This document shows positions 49,111 to 62,409 of a stretch of 64,000 nucleotides of DNA, one piece after another. Each line of letters starts with the position of its first letter. Position 1 is the stretch's first letter. The DNA is from Epiperipatus broadwayi (Eukaryota > Onychophora > Udeonychophora > Euonychophora > Peripatidae), in assembly GCA_028023455.1 (NCBI GenBank), contig JAQFVV010006221.1, positions 3,733,166 to 3,797,165 of the forward strand, given 5' to 3'. The position numbers and the translations under genes were made by a program. The notes under the pieces were generated by a model. It was not told the DNA's origin, did no database searches, and saw only the letters and a list, made by a program, of their open reading frames with translations.

Positions 49111-52100
49111 TGCTTATAAATATCAGAGCTATCAAAAATAGGTGGATTCATTCTATTCTCGCTCACGTTTTTTTTTTCGCGCGCGCGTTCTCATTTTCTC
49201 TCTCTATAAAAAATATATGATAATAAATTATGGATAATTGTAATAATGTGTCATGTATGGAGAAAATATAGACAACATTATATATAATAGTATTAGTAGA
49301 ACTTAATTTTTTACACATTTGTGACTAAGTCGCTACAATTTTTTACTTGCTATATTTGAATATGTATAGATAATGTATATATGAAATGCCTCATAATGTA
49401 ATTCTTATAACATGAGTTCAAAATTAGAGAAGAGATACGATATTTCGATTAACTTTCGTGTTCACTATTCTTGAACAAATATGTATCTGGCTATTCGTAT
49501 CTTAAGTGTAAAAATGTCATCATCTCGCAGATCATACGGTTTTATAAAATTTGTACAATGTATTAAACAAAACTTTGATTTGCAAATGTTTTTTTAAGAT
49601 TGCTTTTTTATTTACACATTTATAATTAATTGTATGTGTACATTCACATACTAAAATATTACAAAATTTTTGAAACTAATTGTTTGTTGTTTTAAAAAAA
49701 AAAAAAAGAATTATAAAATGGTTGATGTCATACTTATTATAGCGTAAAAGTTAAGATTCGAATCGTCTGAATTATGCAACATTTTAATATTTTGCCCAAT
49801 ATTTGACATATAAAATATCTTGATTTACGTGATTGATACGGATCGTTTGATAATTAAAAATTTGAAAGAGTAAAGATATGTATCACATTGATTTTATTAA
49901 TTAATGCATTTTAGAATGCTAAATTAACCCAATTTAAAATTTTTTTACTTGTCATTAAAATTTACAGTACTATTTAACGAAGTATAATCACTGATAGCCC
50001 TTTGTTGTTTTTTATATAAAAAATAATTTATATGATTAATATATTGAATGCTTGGGGTTTTGTTAAGTAGAAATATATATTTGAATGGCGTCAATGGTTA
50101 ATTTGTGGTTGATAAAAATCTTTAAAATCCAGTCCTGCTAGAATAAATTAATTTTTCTTTTTTTTTTAAAAAAAAAGTTATATACAATGACTGATAACAC
50201 ATTAACTATAGTTCTATCTATGATAAGTGATCTATCTAAAATAACGGCTTTGTGCTCTAAGTCTTACAGTAACAACTTGGACCATTAAAACAAACAAAAA
50301 AAAAAAACCAACAACATCGAACCATCATCAATAGCTTGCATTCTTTCCACCAAGATTTACAATAGCATCCTGTATTTAAAACCTATATACGCTTTCCAAA
50401 TAACTCTTTCTTTCTGCTTTTCGTTGGGAGTAATATTGTCAAGTGTGTTTTCACGCTTCGTCTTAGTAACTACTCCCAGTAGCCCCCCCCCCATTATAAT
50501 ATATTTTAATTCATACACTTTTCAATAAATTTTACAGTTTCCAAGTAACTTTTTATTACATGTAAATTAGTCTGTTACTATTTCCAGTAAGTTTTATTTC
50601 TTTCTGCATAATTAGTTAGCTACTTTATTTCTGGAGTACTTTACATATTATTTTTAACAGCTTATATATGTATCTCTGTGTGTGTACAGCATTCCATCCC
50701 TACTCCAGAAAATTCAGAATTTAATTCGCAAAACGTTTTCTGGCTATCGATTTATTTACAATATAGTCAGTTTTACTGATAACATAGTCTAATAGCTTAA
50801 TCGGTCTTTTCCTTTCTCAAATCAGCCATGTTGATGTTCTAATTTCTTTCTCAGGCTGTAGTATTTTCTCCTCCCTCAGTATTGACTTCAGTAGCCTCTT
50901 CTTGAACAGGAGAGCTAATAGGAGGTTTTTACTAGAGTTTCTTTAGAAATATCAGTCTGACTTTCTTTCTCCAAGTTAGGAATGATTACTATAATTTTTG
51001 ACAGTTCTGTTCTCTATTCCTTGATATGGTTAATATGGTACTTAAACACCCTGCCATCATTTAACCTTATCTTGGATATTTGCTGAGATATAATTTTTAT
51101 AATTATTCCTAGTAGCCATTTCTTTTTTATAATATCTTTAATCTATATGCTTTGCTTTTCAGTAAATTTTAGTTTCCATCTTTCTCTCTGTTTTTCTATG
51201 GGAGCAATATTGACAGAGGTGTTTTCACACTTTGTCTTAGTAATAAATCCATGGGAGTTTTTTTGTGTGTGATGATGCTGGGCCGCACCAATAGCCCATT
51301 CTAATGAAACAGTTAAGGAAAATGCATTGCTTGCACAAATTTGGCAATTGCTGAGTGGTGAGATTTTGAATGATTTCCATGTTTATTTTATTATGTAGCT
51401 GAGAATAATCAGATAATTGGCTACATTAAAAAAAATCCTAAAGTAATTAGAATCTTTAAAAGAATGAGGTTCCTCACTCCAGATTCAAATTCAGATTACA
51501 GGCATGGCAGATGGATGTGTCACTATTGTACCATTAAGTTAATTGGGAAATTCTAAATATTTATCACCATTATTATATACGCCAAAAACTTGATCTGGGT
51601 CAAGCTACTATAAAAAGGTATTTTTAAGCCATATATATTATAACCTTATATTTTAGTGCAAAATATATAACTTGGTAGAACTAATTAAAATTTCTCTATT
51701 TTCTTCCAAATGACTTGATTATCATGGCAGGCATTTAGTATGCTTGACCCTTGTGTTTAAATTTATTGAACAGTGATATTATAATTCAATTTTTTATTAT
51801 TGTATATATATATTCTTCTCTTTCTTTCATACATTAGTTTTGCTGTTTCCAAACACTAAATTAGATAAACTGTGCTTAACCTAAAAATGAAAACCAATAG
51901 CATATTGCATCAAGTATAGTAAGATAATTAAAAAACAAATGATTATTATTTGTTTTTCTTTTTAAATAATCTTAAAGATTATTTTGGTTTAATTGAAGGA
52001 TTTATTTAATTTCTTTTAAATTAATTTATAGGATACAATAAGATAAACACATTTTTTTCTTTTCATTTTCATTTTTTTAACAGATATGTAAATGAGAAGA

Positions 52101-53696
52101 AATCTAATTGGCTAAACAAAATAGAACTGCCAAAAAAAAGTTTTTTTTTGTTGAGAGAATTGCTGTAATGACAGCAAGTGTTTAATAAAATAAAAATATT
52201 ATTTTTATTTCTTTTACTGTTAAACATATAACGAAAATGAAAACGTCTCTTTTAAAAAAAAGAGAGAACATAAAGATAAGAAATGAAGTTAAATTAAAAC
52301 TTCTCTTAAATAATTTAAGATGCAATATTATCAAATGTGAATAGCAGAAGGTGTAGATAAATCCTAAAAAATCTGTTCAGGTCCACCAACTGTGAGTCTA
52401 GCTTCTGATAGTCTTCCACAAGGTCTACAACTGAAATGCCCAGGAATTATTGTTAACTGCATCAACAGAAGTAGTGGCTCTAAATGTCAGTCTATTTGAG
52501 ATTTCTTATTGTTTGCAGACTATGCTTAGCCTTAAAAAAGTTTTACCTTCATAATTTTAACACTCATATTAGTGTTGTGAAAATACAAAACAAAGTATTG
52601 TATTTAAGTGTGGATAAATTTTGCTTTCATGAACTTTAACACATATGGGAGTGTTAAGTATGTGCAGAATGGAATGCAGTGTTTGACTTGAGATATAGTG
52701 CTTTATTTTCATGACTTTGACACTTACAGCATTATATCTATGTGGAATGTCATGCAGTTTTAACCCTTTTGTATACTATTGTTCAAATAATGAAGAATTA
52801 ATTATAGTTTCCCTTTGAATTTATATTAGTAACAACATTGTGAGTTATCTTCATAAAATTATAATAGTGTTCAAAGAAATAACAACTGACCAGGAAACTA
52901 TTTTAACTGTTATAGCACTCATGAGATAATTATTCGCCTGAACAATCATTTTTTGTCCCCTACATTCGTAAATTAAAGATAGTAAAATATTTTGATTTTG
53001 TAATGACTCCTAAAACAAAGCCATGCAATTTCATTAACTTTGAGGATAATTTGATTAAAATACATATTTCCTACCTCTCAAATATCATGGATTCTTAGAG
53101 AACCTACGTGCAAATCAACTACTTCATGAGTAGTCTTTATAAATGGAAATAAAGAAGCATATAATCAACTTTTAATATTCTATGTTGTTATAAAAATATA
53201 TGTTTAAATTACATTTGTCATTAAGTTTAAGAAATGTGCTATTAATTGATTGGCTAATAGCCAAAAGATGTAAATAACATGTATTTGAACCTTATGTAGT
53301 AATTTAATAAACATGCATTTTGTTTTATAGTATTTTATATTATCTTATAAATATATAAAGTTCACGATATATATGATTTATTATGCAAAATAATTACTTG
53401 TTAACTTGAGTGTAGGGACTGACAAGAGTCAATTTAAGGAACAGCACTTGCAGAAAGGTTTCATGATTAGTTCAATGATCTATAATGTATCATTACCACA
53501 TGGCCTAATCCTGTACATCTTTCTAGCATTCTGCACTTATACTCATGTTATAATATTAGGTAACATTCTTTTATACCATTTGGTCTATGATCAGTCATTA
53601 TCTCAATTGTTCCTGTAACAGGGTTTTTATTACAACTTTTGGTCTTGAATAACGCTTGTAAAACAGCATGTGCCTTCCAATTTAGTAGATTAATGA
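49111..53696. other. Gene-free tract with minor repeats
   Basis: A cgcgcgcgcg run sits at 49178-49187. A 10-base C run lies at 50483-50492. A diverged direct repeat pairs 50395-50475 with about 51165-51250 (shared gtgttttcac and gtcttagtaa words). 51470-51550 read on - has a degraded tRNA-like head with a gaatttgaatctgg box-B-like word. No protein-coding gene is supported. Confidence 0.4.
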
Positions 53697-53842
53697 GAGT
53701 GATTTATTTCTATTTTATCTGGAAATAAGTGTTGGTATTATATTTTTTATATCAGTCTATGTTGATGGTTAACCACCAACACAGACTGATATAAAGAATA
53801 TGATATGAACATTTCCAGATAAAATAGAAATAAATCACCCTC
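53697..53842. mobile_element. 146-bp near-perfect palindrome (foldback MITE-like)
   Basis: Arms of about 72 bp (gagtgatttatttctatttt at left, its complement aaaatagaaataaatcacyctc at right in shortened form) meet at ggttaacc (53767-53774) with few mismatches. It is non-coding. A clear target duplication was not found. Confidence 0.8.
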
Positions 53843-56800
53843 TGATGATGGTTAGAAAACCCACAGGTTACTTACTGCTCATTACCCCTTGCACTGATGA
53901 ATACATCCGCAGGTATATCACCGATCCTTGTTATACAAATGTGTGTTTGAGTAGAGTTTCCATACATTATGATACTTACATTGTTTCACTCCTCTTAATG
54001 TTTGTTGCATGTGTTCTGTTATCAGCCATAAAAAGGCATTTGAATGAAATATGGTTATAATTTATTATCGGTAAATTATATGATGTCCCAATCCAGCTGA
54101 GTTGAAGTTTAAATATTTTGATTTTATATCTCATTATAGTCAAATTTCATAGCTCTATCATTCCAATTGTTGTCATTGTTATTATAAATTGGGATATAAG
54201 TGCATTGGTTCTGGTTTTGATGTATTAGAGGTGCTGTTGACTGTATTTGAATCTACCCTTGTCCCCATAAGAATAAAAATCAATACATTTAATAAAATTT
54301 TAGAATGTATTATCTGAAACTCATGCACAGAAATAAGTATATGTGATAGAATTTTATATTATTTTGTTTATTCACTTACCTAATTAATATACATTATCCA
54401 TGTAGAATGTTATATATGATGGTATTGGATGTTATTTAACATTTGTATAAATTATGAATATTGTTAACCAATTACTACTTCCATATTTATTGAGTCCTAA
54501 ATAAATGTTAATTGATAACTAACTTATCTGTGTTGTTGCTATTAGTCATATCGAGTCAGAAGTCCAATGTAGCAAATAAACCATAAATATTAGAGCACAC
54601 ATTGTCCATGATGGTGATGTATACCAGGTTTACTGGAACATCCAGAGAGTATTTCAATGTTTATTCTTAGGTATTTTGTGATATATAATATATAATAAAA
54701 TCCCATTTACCTTCTGAATCACTGCTACTTTGCTTTGTCAATTCTAGAGTATAATCCAGAATCGGTTACCTATATTGATATTTGTGACATTAATACCTAA
54801 ATTAATAATAAACCTGCTAGGCAGTATAACAATCGAACCTATTTTCTAAAACTATAACAAATGCGTTATTTATCCCTAAGAGTTTCATTGTTATTGATTT
54901 GATTTGATATTTGGGTTAATGAAGAAATAACTTAAAATTCATATTACTTGCCTTTCAAAAAAGTATTTAAAACAACACTAGCACTATTATATAAGATAAG
55001 TTTGATTGATTTATTGTAAGGAAATATTTGAACATATTTTAAAGATGTGTATTGTTTAAGTATCTCATATTTTTATATTTTTCATGTACACTTATGATAA
55101 CCATATGTTCAAACTATGTTAATTAATGGATATTTTTTTATATTAAACTATAAGAGTATTCTTAAATTATTATTTTAAATAAATGTGCCCAAAAAGTTTA
55201 TAAGTCAAAGTAAAGACTTATTTACTTGTTGATTTATTTATTTTTAATGTGGAAATATGTTTCTTATTATTTTCATTAGTTTAGTATTTGTTAGGTTTTA
55301 TCAAACTCAATTGTAAATAGTGTATATAGTTTATTAAAAGTATAGAAGAATAAAATTTGTTACACTTGTTTTATAAAACTTTGTGTTATGTTGATTTATT
55401 CACCACCACAAATACATGATTGACAGATACCAAAACAAACTTAATATTTGCACAATATAGATATAATTATTTATTTTAAAAAATCACAATGATTTAAAAT
55501 ATAATATACTTGAGAAATTTTCTTTATTGCATTAATATTATATTATGGTCATAGTTAATTGCACACCTTTATTGCATATAATTTTAACGTTGTTTGTTGC
55601 CACATATTTTCAGATTATATCAGATTATACCACATATTCTATTTAAGATGCCACATGAGAACTAAAAGATTATATTATTATTGTTATTATTATTGTTAGT
55701 TACCATAATATTAAACAGTGGATAAGATTAATAATTATTTTATGAGGAATAAGATTATTATTTATTATTGTTATTATTATTAGTTACCTGTAGTTGAGGA
55801 TGATACAAAATCTCTTATCATACTTGATTACAGGAGATTATAAATTGATTAGAGTTATTTTAAAGAACCTGAGGTAATTGTAATTATATTATTTTAATAA
55901 AGAGATTAGAATTTATTTAGTAACATTATACTAAATTGATTATTATTATTTTAAAGTCGTAAGAATGCTATGAATTTATTATTATTCGAAATAATAGGGG
56001 GGATAGTATTCTTATGCCATTGAGATTTATCCGGTGGGATATTGGCTCAATGTAATTATTTACTGCTTGTACTTCACTTTGTTGTCTCATGATTTGTTAA
56101 TATTTAATTTATTTAATTTTTATAAACCGAATCATTTATTATTTATTAATCAGTTGGAGCTAGTTAAATAGTAGATATCATCATAGGATATCTTTATTAT
56201 TGATTATAGTTAGATTATATGTGTTTTAGCCGAGCGTAATCATTTTATCTGAGCCAGTCGTATTTTCCTATCATTATATTTCTAGTTGGTGAGGGTGCAA
56301 TATATATATATATATATATGTTAAGCACTTAAGGGTGTATCTGAGTGTGATCTTTCTATGATCAGTAATGTATCATACAATAATTGTTATTGCAATTATT
56401 ATATCAGCATTCATTTAACAAAATCAGACTATTTTAGGATTTGTACCCCAGCTAATAAACTATATTAGACGACCAGTTAGATTGCCAATATCGTATCTAA
56501 AATTTTCAGTTTCGAAAAACCTCCCTGAGATCAACTAGAGGATTAAATTTTAGGTGGTAATTATAACAAGTTAATAAATAATCATTATATTCAAGCTCCT
56601 TATACTTATATAAATATATGTGACGCAGAAATTAAGCAATAATTATAATTAAAATGGGTTACATTCAATATGTGCGAAGGCGTACTAATAAACTTATAGA
56701 ATCTTAAGACATATATTTTGGTTTTTTAACAACTTTTACCTATTTCTATTTTTCTCTCTGCTGCAGGTCATTATATTCATTTAACCTTTGCGGAAATTGG

Positions 56801-57299
56801 CATAGTTCTATTTCTGAATCATCGGTTTCAAACATTTTAAATTCGCTTAATAGCTAATAATAAAAAAAAATCAGTTATAAACATCATTAGTGCATCGAAA
56901 ATTAAAAATATTATTGCCAAAAAAAACTTCATTCAAAAATTCTGGCTTATAGTTGCACTTGACAAGTCCTGGAATTTATCATAACAGAAAAAATTGTGTG
57001 TTATAAAGAAAATGAAATGAGCTGAAGAATACATTTAAATATACACATACACAATATGCAGTAAAGCAATATATAAGTGTGTGTGTATCATAAGTTAAAA
57101 TACTGTATCCTTTATAAAGTATATAATCAACTTTGCATCAAAAAATTAAACAATGTGATAAAATATATATTTACTTAAAAACAAACAAATTCAACAGCTG
57201 CCTGTATAATTTAAATCCTGAAGTTAAGTTCGCATATGACAGTTTTTTTAGCTTTCAGAAGCATAAACCATTTCATCATTGATAAATATTTGTACTTAT
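53843..57299. other. Gene-free tract
   Basis: It contains (ATT)n-rich sequence at 55670-55790, a small hairpin near 55960-56015 around tattattcgaaataata, and a (TA)n run at 56301-56319. Open frames show no family motif. CpG is somewhat retained at 56020-56520. Confidence 0.4.
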
Positions 57300-57870
57300 A
57301 TGTTGGACTATATCCATCATTTAACATTAAATATTGAATGTATTTAAAAATATATTTAAACTTTATTTAAATTTTCCAATTACATTTAACTGTTAGTAAT
57401 AGGACACAAATTAACATACAAACAGCATGTAGAATGGTATTCTTCTCTCTTCTTCAAGTGATAATAGTGTGAACATCTGACAATATTAGTATAATAATTG
57501 AATCTGGACCATTAGATTTTTGAACATTGAATTTTAAGTAATACTTTATCCAACTAACATATTCTGCCAAAGACAACAATCAGTAGAAATTTCATACACT
57601 TATCTATGAGGTTCCTCCTGATTTCTCCAAGAGCAAAATTAATAAGTGATTTCTAGACATTATGTATTGTCACATTAGGTTGACTTATAATGTTATTTGC
57701 TATTTTCATGTGAGCAGCTCTACTATTACTAACAGTTGAATGTAATTTGACTTTAAATAAAACTTAAAACTTTTTTCTAAAGACATTCAATATTTAATGT
57801 AAGATGATGTAAAATTTCCACTATATAAATACAACTAAAATGCCACCATCATGAATCTTTAGCAAACCAT
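57300..57870. mobile_element. Foldback SINE-like element, copy 4, decayed
   Basis: The left arm (gttggactatatccatcatt then aacattaaatattgaatgta, 57302-57343) is the complement of the right arm (acattcaatatttaatgtaa, 57782-57801). Inner words ttaactgttagtaata and tattactaacagttgaatg are also inverted. A degraded SINE head (ttctgccaaagacaacaa) lies near the middle. The right flank has ccaccatcatgaatctttag, matching the other copies. Confidence 0.65.
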
Positions 57871-58161
57871 TGATGAATATGATTGGTCTGATCATGTTTT
57901 TAAGTTTAATTGGTAAATTGCATGCAAAATACTTATATGGCAAAGATTTTCTTTAATATTAGAAATATCTTACAATTATATGAGAAAATGTATATGATCT
58001 GAATATTCAATTATATAAATTTTGTGTTGAAACTTATTTGAATATATCTTATTAAAACAGGCAAAACTAATACATATTGCCACTCAGTGCAAGCCAAAGT
58101 AATCAATGGATGCCAGAAGGCTTGTGCATAAAATCATCATCTGGTGCCTACTCATCCAATA

Positions 58162-58203
58162 TCCCCAGACTAGTTTCTGGCTTGTGGCCTTCATCAGTAA
58201 AGA
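58162..58203 (-). ncRNA. Hammerhead candidate, left arm of family A palindrome
   Basis: On the - strand: TCTTTA (58203-58198), CTGATGA (58197-58191), stem II AGGCcacaaGCCA, GAAA (58177-58174), self-complementary ACTAGT (58174-58169), C (58168), TGGGGA (58167-58162). The core is complete. Stem I is weakened by three G-U pairs and the base of stem II is A-A. Confidence 0.6.
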
Positions 58204-58246
58204 GCCTTGGATCTGAGAGCCCTGCACCTAGATCTAGGTGCAAGGC

Positions 58247-58288
58247 TTCTCACTGATAAAGGCCACAATCCAGAAACTAGTCTGGGGA
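58247..58288 (+). ncRNA. Hammerhead candidate, right arm, G8 changed
   Basis: TTCTCA, CTGATAA (58253-58259; canonical CTGANGA, so G8 is A), AGGCcacaatCCA-type stem II, GAAA (58273-58276), ACTAGT (58276-58281), C (58282), TGGGGA (58283-58288). Probably inactive. Confidence 0.55.
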
Positions 58289-58537
58289 TATTGGATGAGT
58301 AGGCACCAGATGGGGATTTTATGCACAAGCCTTCTGGCATCCATTGATTACTCTGGCTTGTACTGAGTGGCAATACGTATAGAGAGTTTTGCCTGTTTTA
58401 ATAAGAGTTATGAACAAGCATAAGAAATGGTGATCATGTGATGTTTATTGAATATATCTTATTATAAAATAGATAGATTTTTTTTCTTTGCTTGTTCAAT
58501 CTTTGTAAAGATAAAAGTAAATATTTTATTTTAGAAA

Positions 58538-58592
58538 ATCCAGATGGATTCCAAGTCAGATGCTCTACCAACTATGCCAAACTATCCAGAAT
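58538..58592 (-). repeat. tRNA-like SINE head fragment
   Basis: On the - strand: catagttggtagagcatctg followed by acttggaatc, the A-box and anticodon arm of a tRNA-like sequence. No box B or acceptor pairing remains, so it is a truncated SINE or tRNA pseudogene. Confidence 0.55.
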
Positions 58593-58599
58593 ATTTTTA

Positions 58600-59355
58600 C
58601 AGTAATTTATATTTATGCATATTAAAGATTCAATTTCTTATGTAAAGGCTGAGTTAAATATTCTTTCCAAAAAATAAGAGTGAGACCATAAAGGAAATGG
58701 TAACTGATATAATAAAATAAATACTTCCTTTATCAGAATAATTGAATGAATATTGATGGTCATCATCTACCATTCCAAGCTATCTATTGCACTATAATAT
58801 ATATGTGTATTGTGTGAATTTGCATTATGGCATTTTTAAACATGCATTCACAATTATCTTTCAACATAAATATATAAACAATGAGCCTTGAATGCTTTTT
58901 TTTTTTAGAGTTTTATTGGAAACGTATATTAAATACAGTAATGTTATCTATGATGAAAATTTATTATATATTAAACTCATAATATTTTGATAACCATAAA
59001 GTATTTTTAATGAGAATATATTAATGGTGTCAAATTTTATCATGCAAATCATACTTTTTAGTATTCTATTTATTGCTCATAAAAATGTACATTTTATTAT
59101 TTTTGGTAATATCCTGTTTTCAAAACATGATTACACTTTTAAAAAAATAAATAGCTGACTTTTTAAATTTAATAAATCATAAAGTACATTATAAAATTAT
59201 TAATTTCATAGCATTGGTGATTTAATATTATATGAAAACAATTGGTTTTAGATGCAAAATTTACTACATTTACTCTATTTGATAGTTCTGTGATGTTCTA
59301 CATATTTGCTAACTATGGTTAATATTTTTAATACTAAAATGATTGATATATATAT
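58600..59355. other. Gene-free stretch
   Basis: AT-rich, no supported feature. Confidence 0.45.
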
Positions 59356-59360
59356 ATAAT

Positions 59361-59568
59361 GAGCATTAATAGCTCTTAACAAGCTTTTCAGAATATTCCT
59401 AACTCCTGACCAGTTTCTAGCTGTTGGTTTTCGTCAGTGAGATGCTAGGATATTCAGACATTAGATTCCAAAACACCAGCTCAATCCCAGCATTTATCTA
59501 ATAGTTAACTATTAAATAGAAAATCTGAAATTTTCAGACATCTATATGTCTTCAAATCCAGCTATATA
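59361..59568 (-). repeat. Family B element, diverged single copy
   Basis: Shares gctcttaacaagctttt, tgaccagtttctagc, a gtcagtgag word, ggcattag-like cagacattagatt and tctatatgtcttcaaatcca with the tandem at 45.7 kb, with an internal deletion. The - strand core is CTGACGA...GAAA...ACTGGTC, but stems I and II no longer pair. Confidence 0.65.
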
Positions 59569-60229
59569 TGTATATAATATGAAATTAAAATATCTTACTT
59601 TGGTTGTTGATGCATGGGAAAGCTTAACTCTACAAAACAAATACTAAGACATTTGAAGATATGATCATTATTATTGGCTTTATTTCTGTACCAAAAGTGA
59701 TTTATTAATAAATCCATGTGATGACATTTTTATTATTAACTCTATCACAATTTATAGTCTTAGATGCCAAATTTAAAGTATGTTTCCATATTATATTTAT
59801 TGTATTTGTCTATTATTAATAATTTAAATATTACTGACTGCAAAAATATTGTCGATAAAGTTTTTAAATTGAAAGTAAAATTTTTGTCTTATATTAAAGT
59901 GATTATTTAAACATCAATTGTACTCAACATGATAAAGCATGTTTATAGTATCTTCCATGATTTGATGTAATGATCAGATATTTTATGGTAATATCTCCAC
60001 ACTAAACTCTAATATATATTTATTTCTATACTTAGTGCTTTCGAAGGAACGATGCCTTCATTTTCAAAGCTGTAGACAGTTCTAATCCCGATGTTCATTT
60101 ATTTATTTAATTCAACAGATGCAAAATTATTCAAATCAGGTCTGCCATTTCTTCAAGATTGCATAAAAAATGTGATATTTTTATAAAATTGTTACTTCTT
60201 CAGTATTGGAGAATAATTATTGGAGTTCT
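59569..60229. other. Gene-free stretch
   Basis: AT-rich, no supported feature. Confidence 0.45.
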
Positions 60230-61790
60230 GATAATCTGGGCTTCAAAAGAAGTTTTCTGTTAACTGAGAGGAGACTCTTTAATTTTTGACTGAGGTCTTA
60301 AAGAAACTGAGCATAATAAATTCATTATATTCACTCCACCATATTTTCTTTTTTGTAATGATATCTATCAGTATGTCCACAAACATGTATCAGCCAGCAT
60401 CATGAGTTTAATAGTCTTTTACTTCTGAGTTTAAGATCAGGAAATCTCATGGATTTTTTTTCTATTATTTGATAGTTCTTATGTGAAATATTATAGCATT
60501 CCCTTGAAGAAAAAATGGATATGTGTGTGAATAATCTTTTTTATAGTTATTTGCAGTCATGATGGACAAAATTAAATTATGACCCTTACTTGTTGAGTAA
60601 ACCAAAGCAGTGGTTAATGACTGAAGATGGAAACTGTTAAGAATTCCCTTAGATGATGACTTATTATTTGGGTAGCCACAACTGCGGATCACTTTTAGGT
60701 AAAAAAAAAATGCATGAATTGGAAGAACTGACTAACATTAAAGGGGATATTATTGGATTCTTTAAGGTTGAAAGAAGTACAAGTGAAGTGGGATTCATTA
60801 TAAATACAAAAATGAAAGAATAACAATGTGGAGTCTTATAATATATCAGATAGATGGCAAGATTAGATATTTGCATTCATGGAAGATATGAAATACAAAT
60901 AATTCAGATTTATTCCCCAACAAGACCTCATTGTGATGAAGAAATAAAGATTTTATATGGATTTACAAACTTTGAACAGATCAAACTACATTTTAAAATT
61001 CTCATGGAAGACATTAATTCTAGAATCAATAACTGATTGAGAGATGACTAAGCTGTAGGTAAATTTTGTTATGCTGATAGAGATAAAAATGAATATAGAC
61101 TTGTGGAGTTTATAGAAAAAAAACCCTGTACATTATGAATTATTTCTTTGACAAAAATGCAAAAAAATAAAAAAAAAGTAGAAATATCCAAAGAAAATAC
61201 ATTAGAATTGGATTGTATTTTGATTAATAGAGAATATGTATTTGAAGATTGTAATGTTCTTAATAAATTCAGCACAGGAAATTATCATCAATTAATGGCA
61301 TGTAAGTTGTGTATTGATACAAACAAGAGAGATAAAAAAGTATTAACAGTTGATATTCCCAACACTCAGAAATACACCAATAAATTTAAATTAAAATTTG
61401 CATATTAATTTAAAATATTAGCAGACTTAGAGGATTGTTTAGATTAGGCTGAAGTCAATAAAAGATCATTATTGTATATTAAGAACTGCAAGATAGATAT
61501 CTGGTGCAACAAATTAGCAATTTACCAATAAAATTTAACTGAGACAAAAATGTATAAAGAAAAAAGGAAATATGAAAAAGATGAACCATTAGGAAGTGAA
61601 TATCTAAACTTTTGTAAAGTGGTACTTGAAGTACTTGAAGAAAAACTTAATAAATTAAATAATTTCAATTGGCCAATGAAGGAGCAGAATAATAAAACAA
61701 TAAAATATTTGGATATAATTGTAATCAAATCTAAAGAATATTTTAATTATAAGTTGTACATAAAGGTTATTGAGTATGGAAGATAAGTCC
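60230..61790 (+). mobile_element. RTE LINE fragment (5' UTR, endonuclease, linker)
   Basis: The 5' part aligns with 2630-3046 (ctgttaactgagaggagact word). Endonuclease text follows in broken frames: IKGDIIGFFKVERS, EVGFIINTKMKE, IIQIYSPTRPHCDEEIK, KILMEDINSRI (for MGDFNA), YRLVEFIEKK, VFEDCNVLNKFSTGNYHQLM (for GSDH). Then linker text: VLTVDIPNTQKYTNKFKLK and EYLNFCKVVLEVLEEKLNKL. Catalytic words are lost. The reverse transcriptase is absent, and the element ends near 61790 where other repeats begin. Confidence 0.75.
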
Positions 61791-62074
61791 ACTTTGACCT
61801 TTGATATAAAAAATCTCTGGCTTAAGAAGTTTTCTTAGCTAGGAATAAAATAACAATGAAATTATTAGCTACAAATGCAAAGGAAATATGGCATTTGATG
61901 GATTAGACAGAACACTTCAGAAAGTTAAGTAATATCAATAATAATAAAATCAAAAATGGACTTCAATACTATATAATGCAGAAACTAATAATAAACAAAA
62001 AAAGATGTTTGTTCTTAATCTTACAATATTGCAAATAGTGTACCCATTCGATGTAAATAGGATGCTTAATAATT

Positions 62075-62406
62075 CTAAAAATAGCATTATCATGAGACTA
62101 TAGTAACAAGCAATGGTGCAGGATTCAGCACAATGCAGCTGAAGTAATTCCTTACTCTGCATGAGATACAGCATGTACTTACACTGCCATATTATGCTCC
62201 ATCAAATGGAATAGCAGAAAGACTGTTCAATATTTGAAATTCACACTTAGTAGGATGAAGTATGCTAATATCCATGAAGCACTAATAATAGTGGTGTTTT
62301 ATCACTACTTCATGCCAGGTTCAGTTATAAGAAAATCCTAGCAGAATTGTTCATGAAGCAACACATAAGAATGTACGTGTATGAAAAGTTTAAAAGAAGG
62401 AAGTAA
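62075..62406 (+). pseudogene. Ty3/gypsy integrase core remnant
   Basis: Frame-hopping translation gives VTSNGAGFSTMQLK (normally VxDNGPQFTSxxF), HEIQHVLTLPYYAPSNGIAE (normally xxIxHxxTxPYHPxSNGxAE), ERLFN, then KKILAELFMKQHIRMYV (normally xxSPAELLMxRxIRTxL). These are the catalytic-core D and E blocks and the following segment of a Ty3/gypsy-class integrase, which joins element DNA to the host genome. The Asp of DNG is Ser here and several stops are present. The polymerase domains and LTRs are not seen. Confidence 0.7.
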
Positions 62407-62409
62407 ATT

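Larger units (their letters stand above)
58055..58447. mobile_element. Family A element, complete 393-bp palindromic copy
   Basis: The 17-base word ttgaatatatcttatta occurs at 58038-58054 and again at 58448-58464, framing 393 bp. Inside, two inverted family A arms meet at ctgcacctagatctaggtgc. Outer words aaacaggcaaaact and agttttgcctgtttt pair. A unique tail (aagcataagaaatgg, then tgatcatgtgatgttta) follows the right arm. Each arm carries a hammerhead-like core, so the element encodes one on each strand. No protein is coded, so mobilisation would have to come from another element, plausibly a PLE (inference). Confidence 0.8.

Noticed and set aside
53845-54060. 71-codon frame with hydrophobic C-terminal half
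   Set aside because: There is no homology signature, no supporting splice or promoter context, and length is within chance for this composition.
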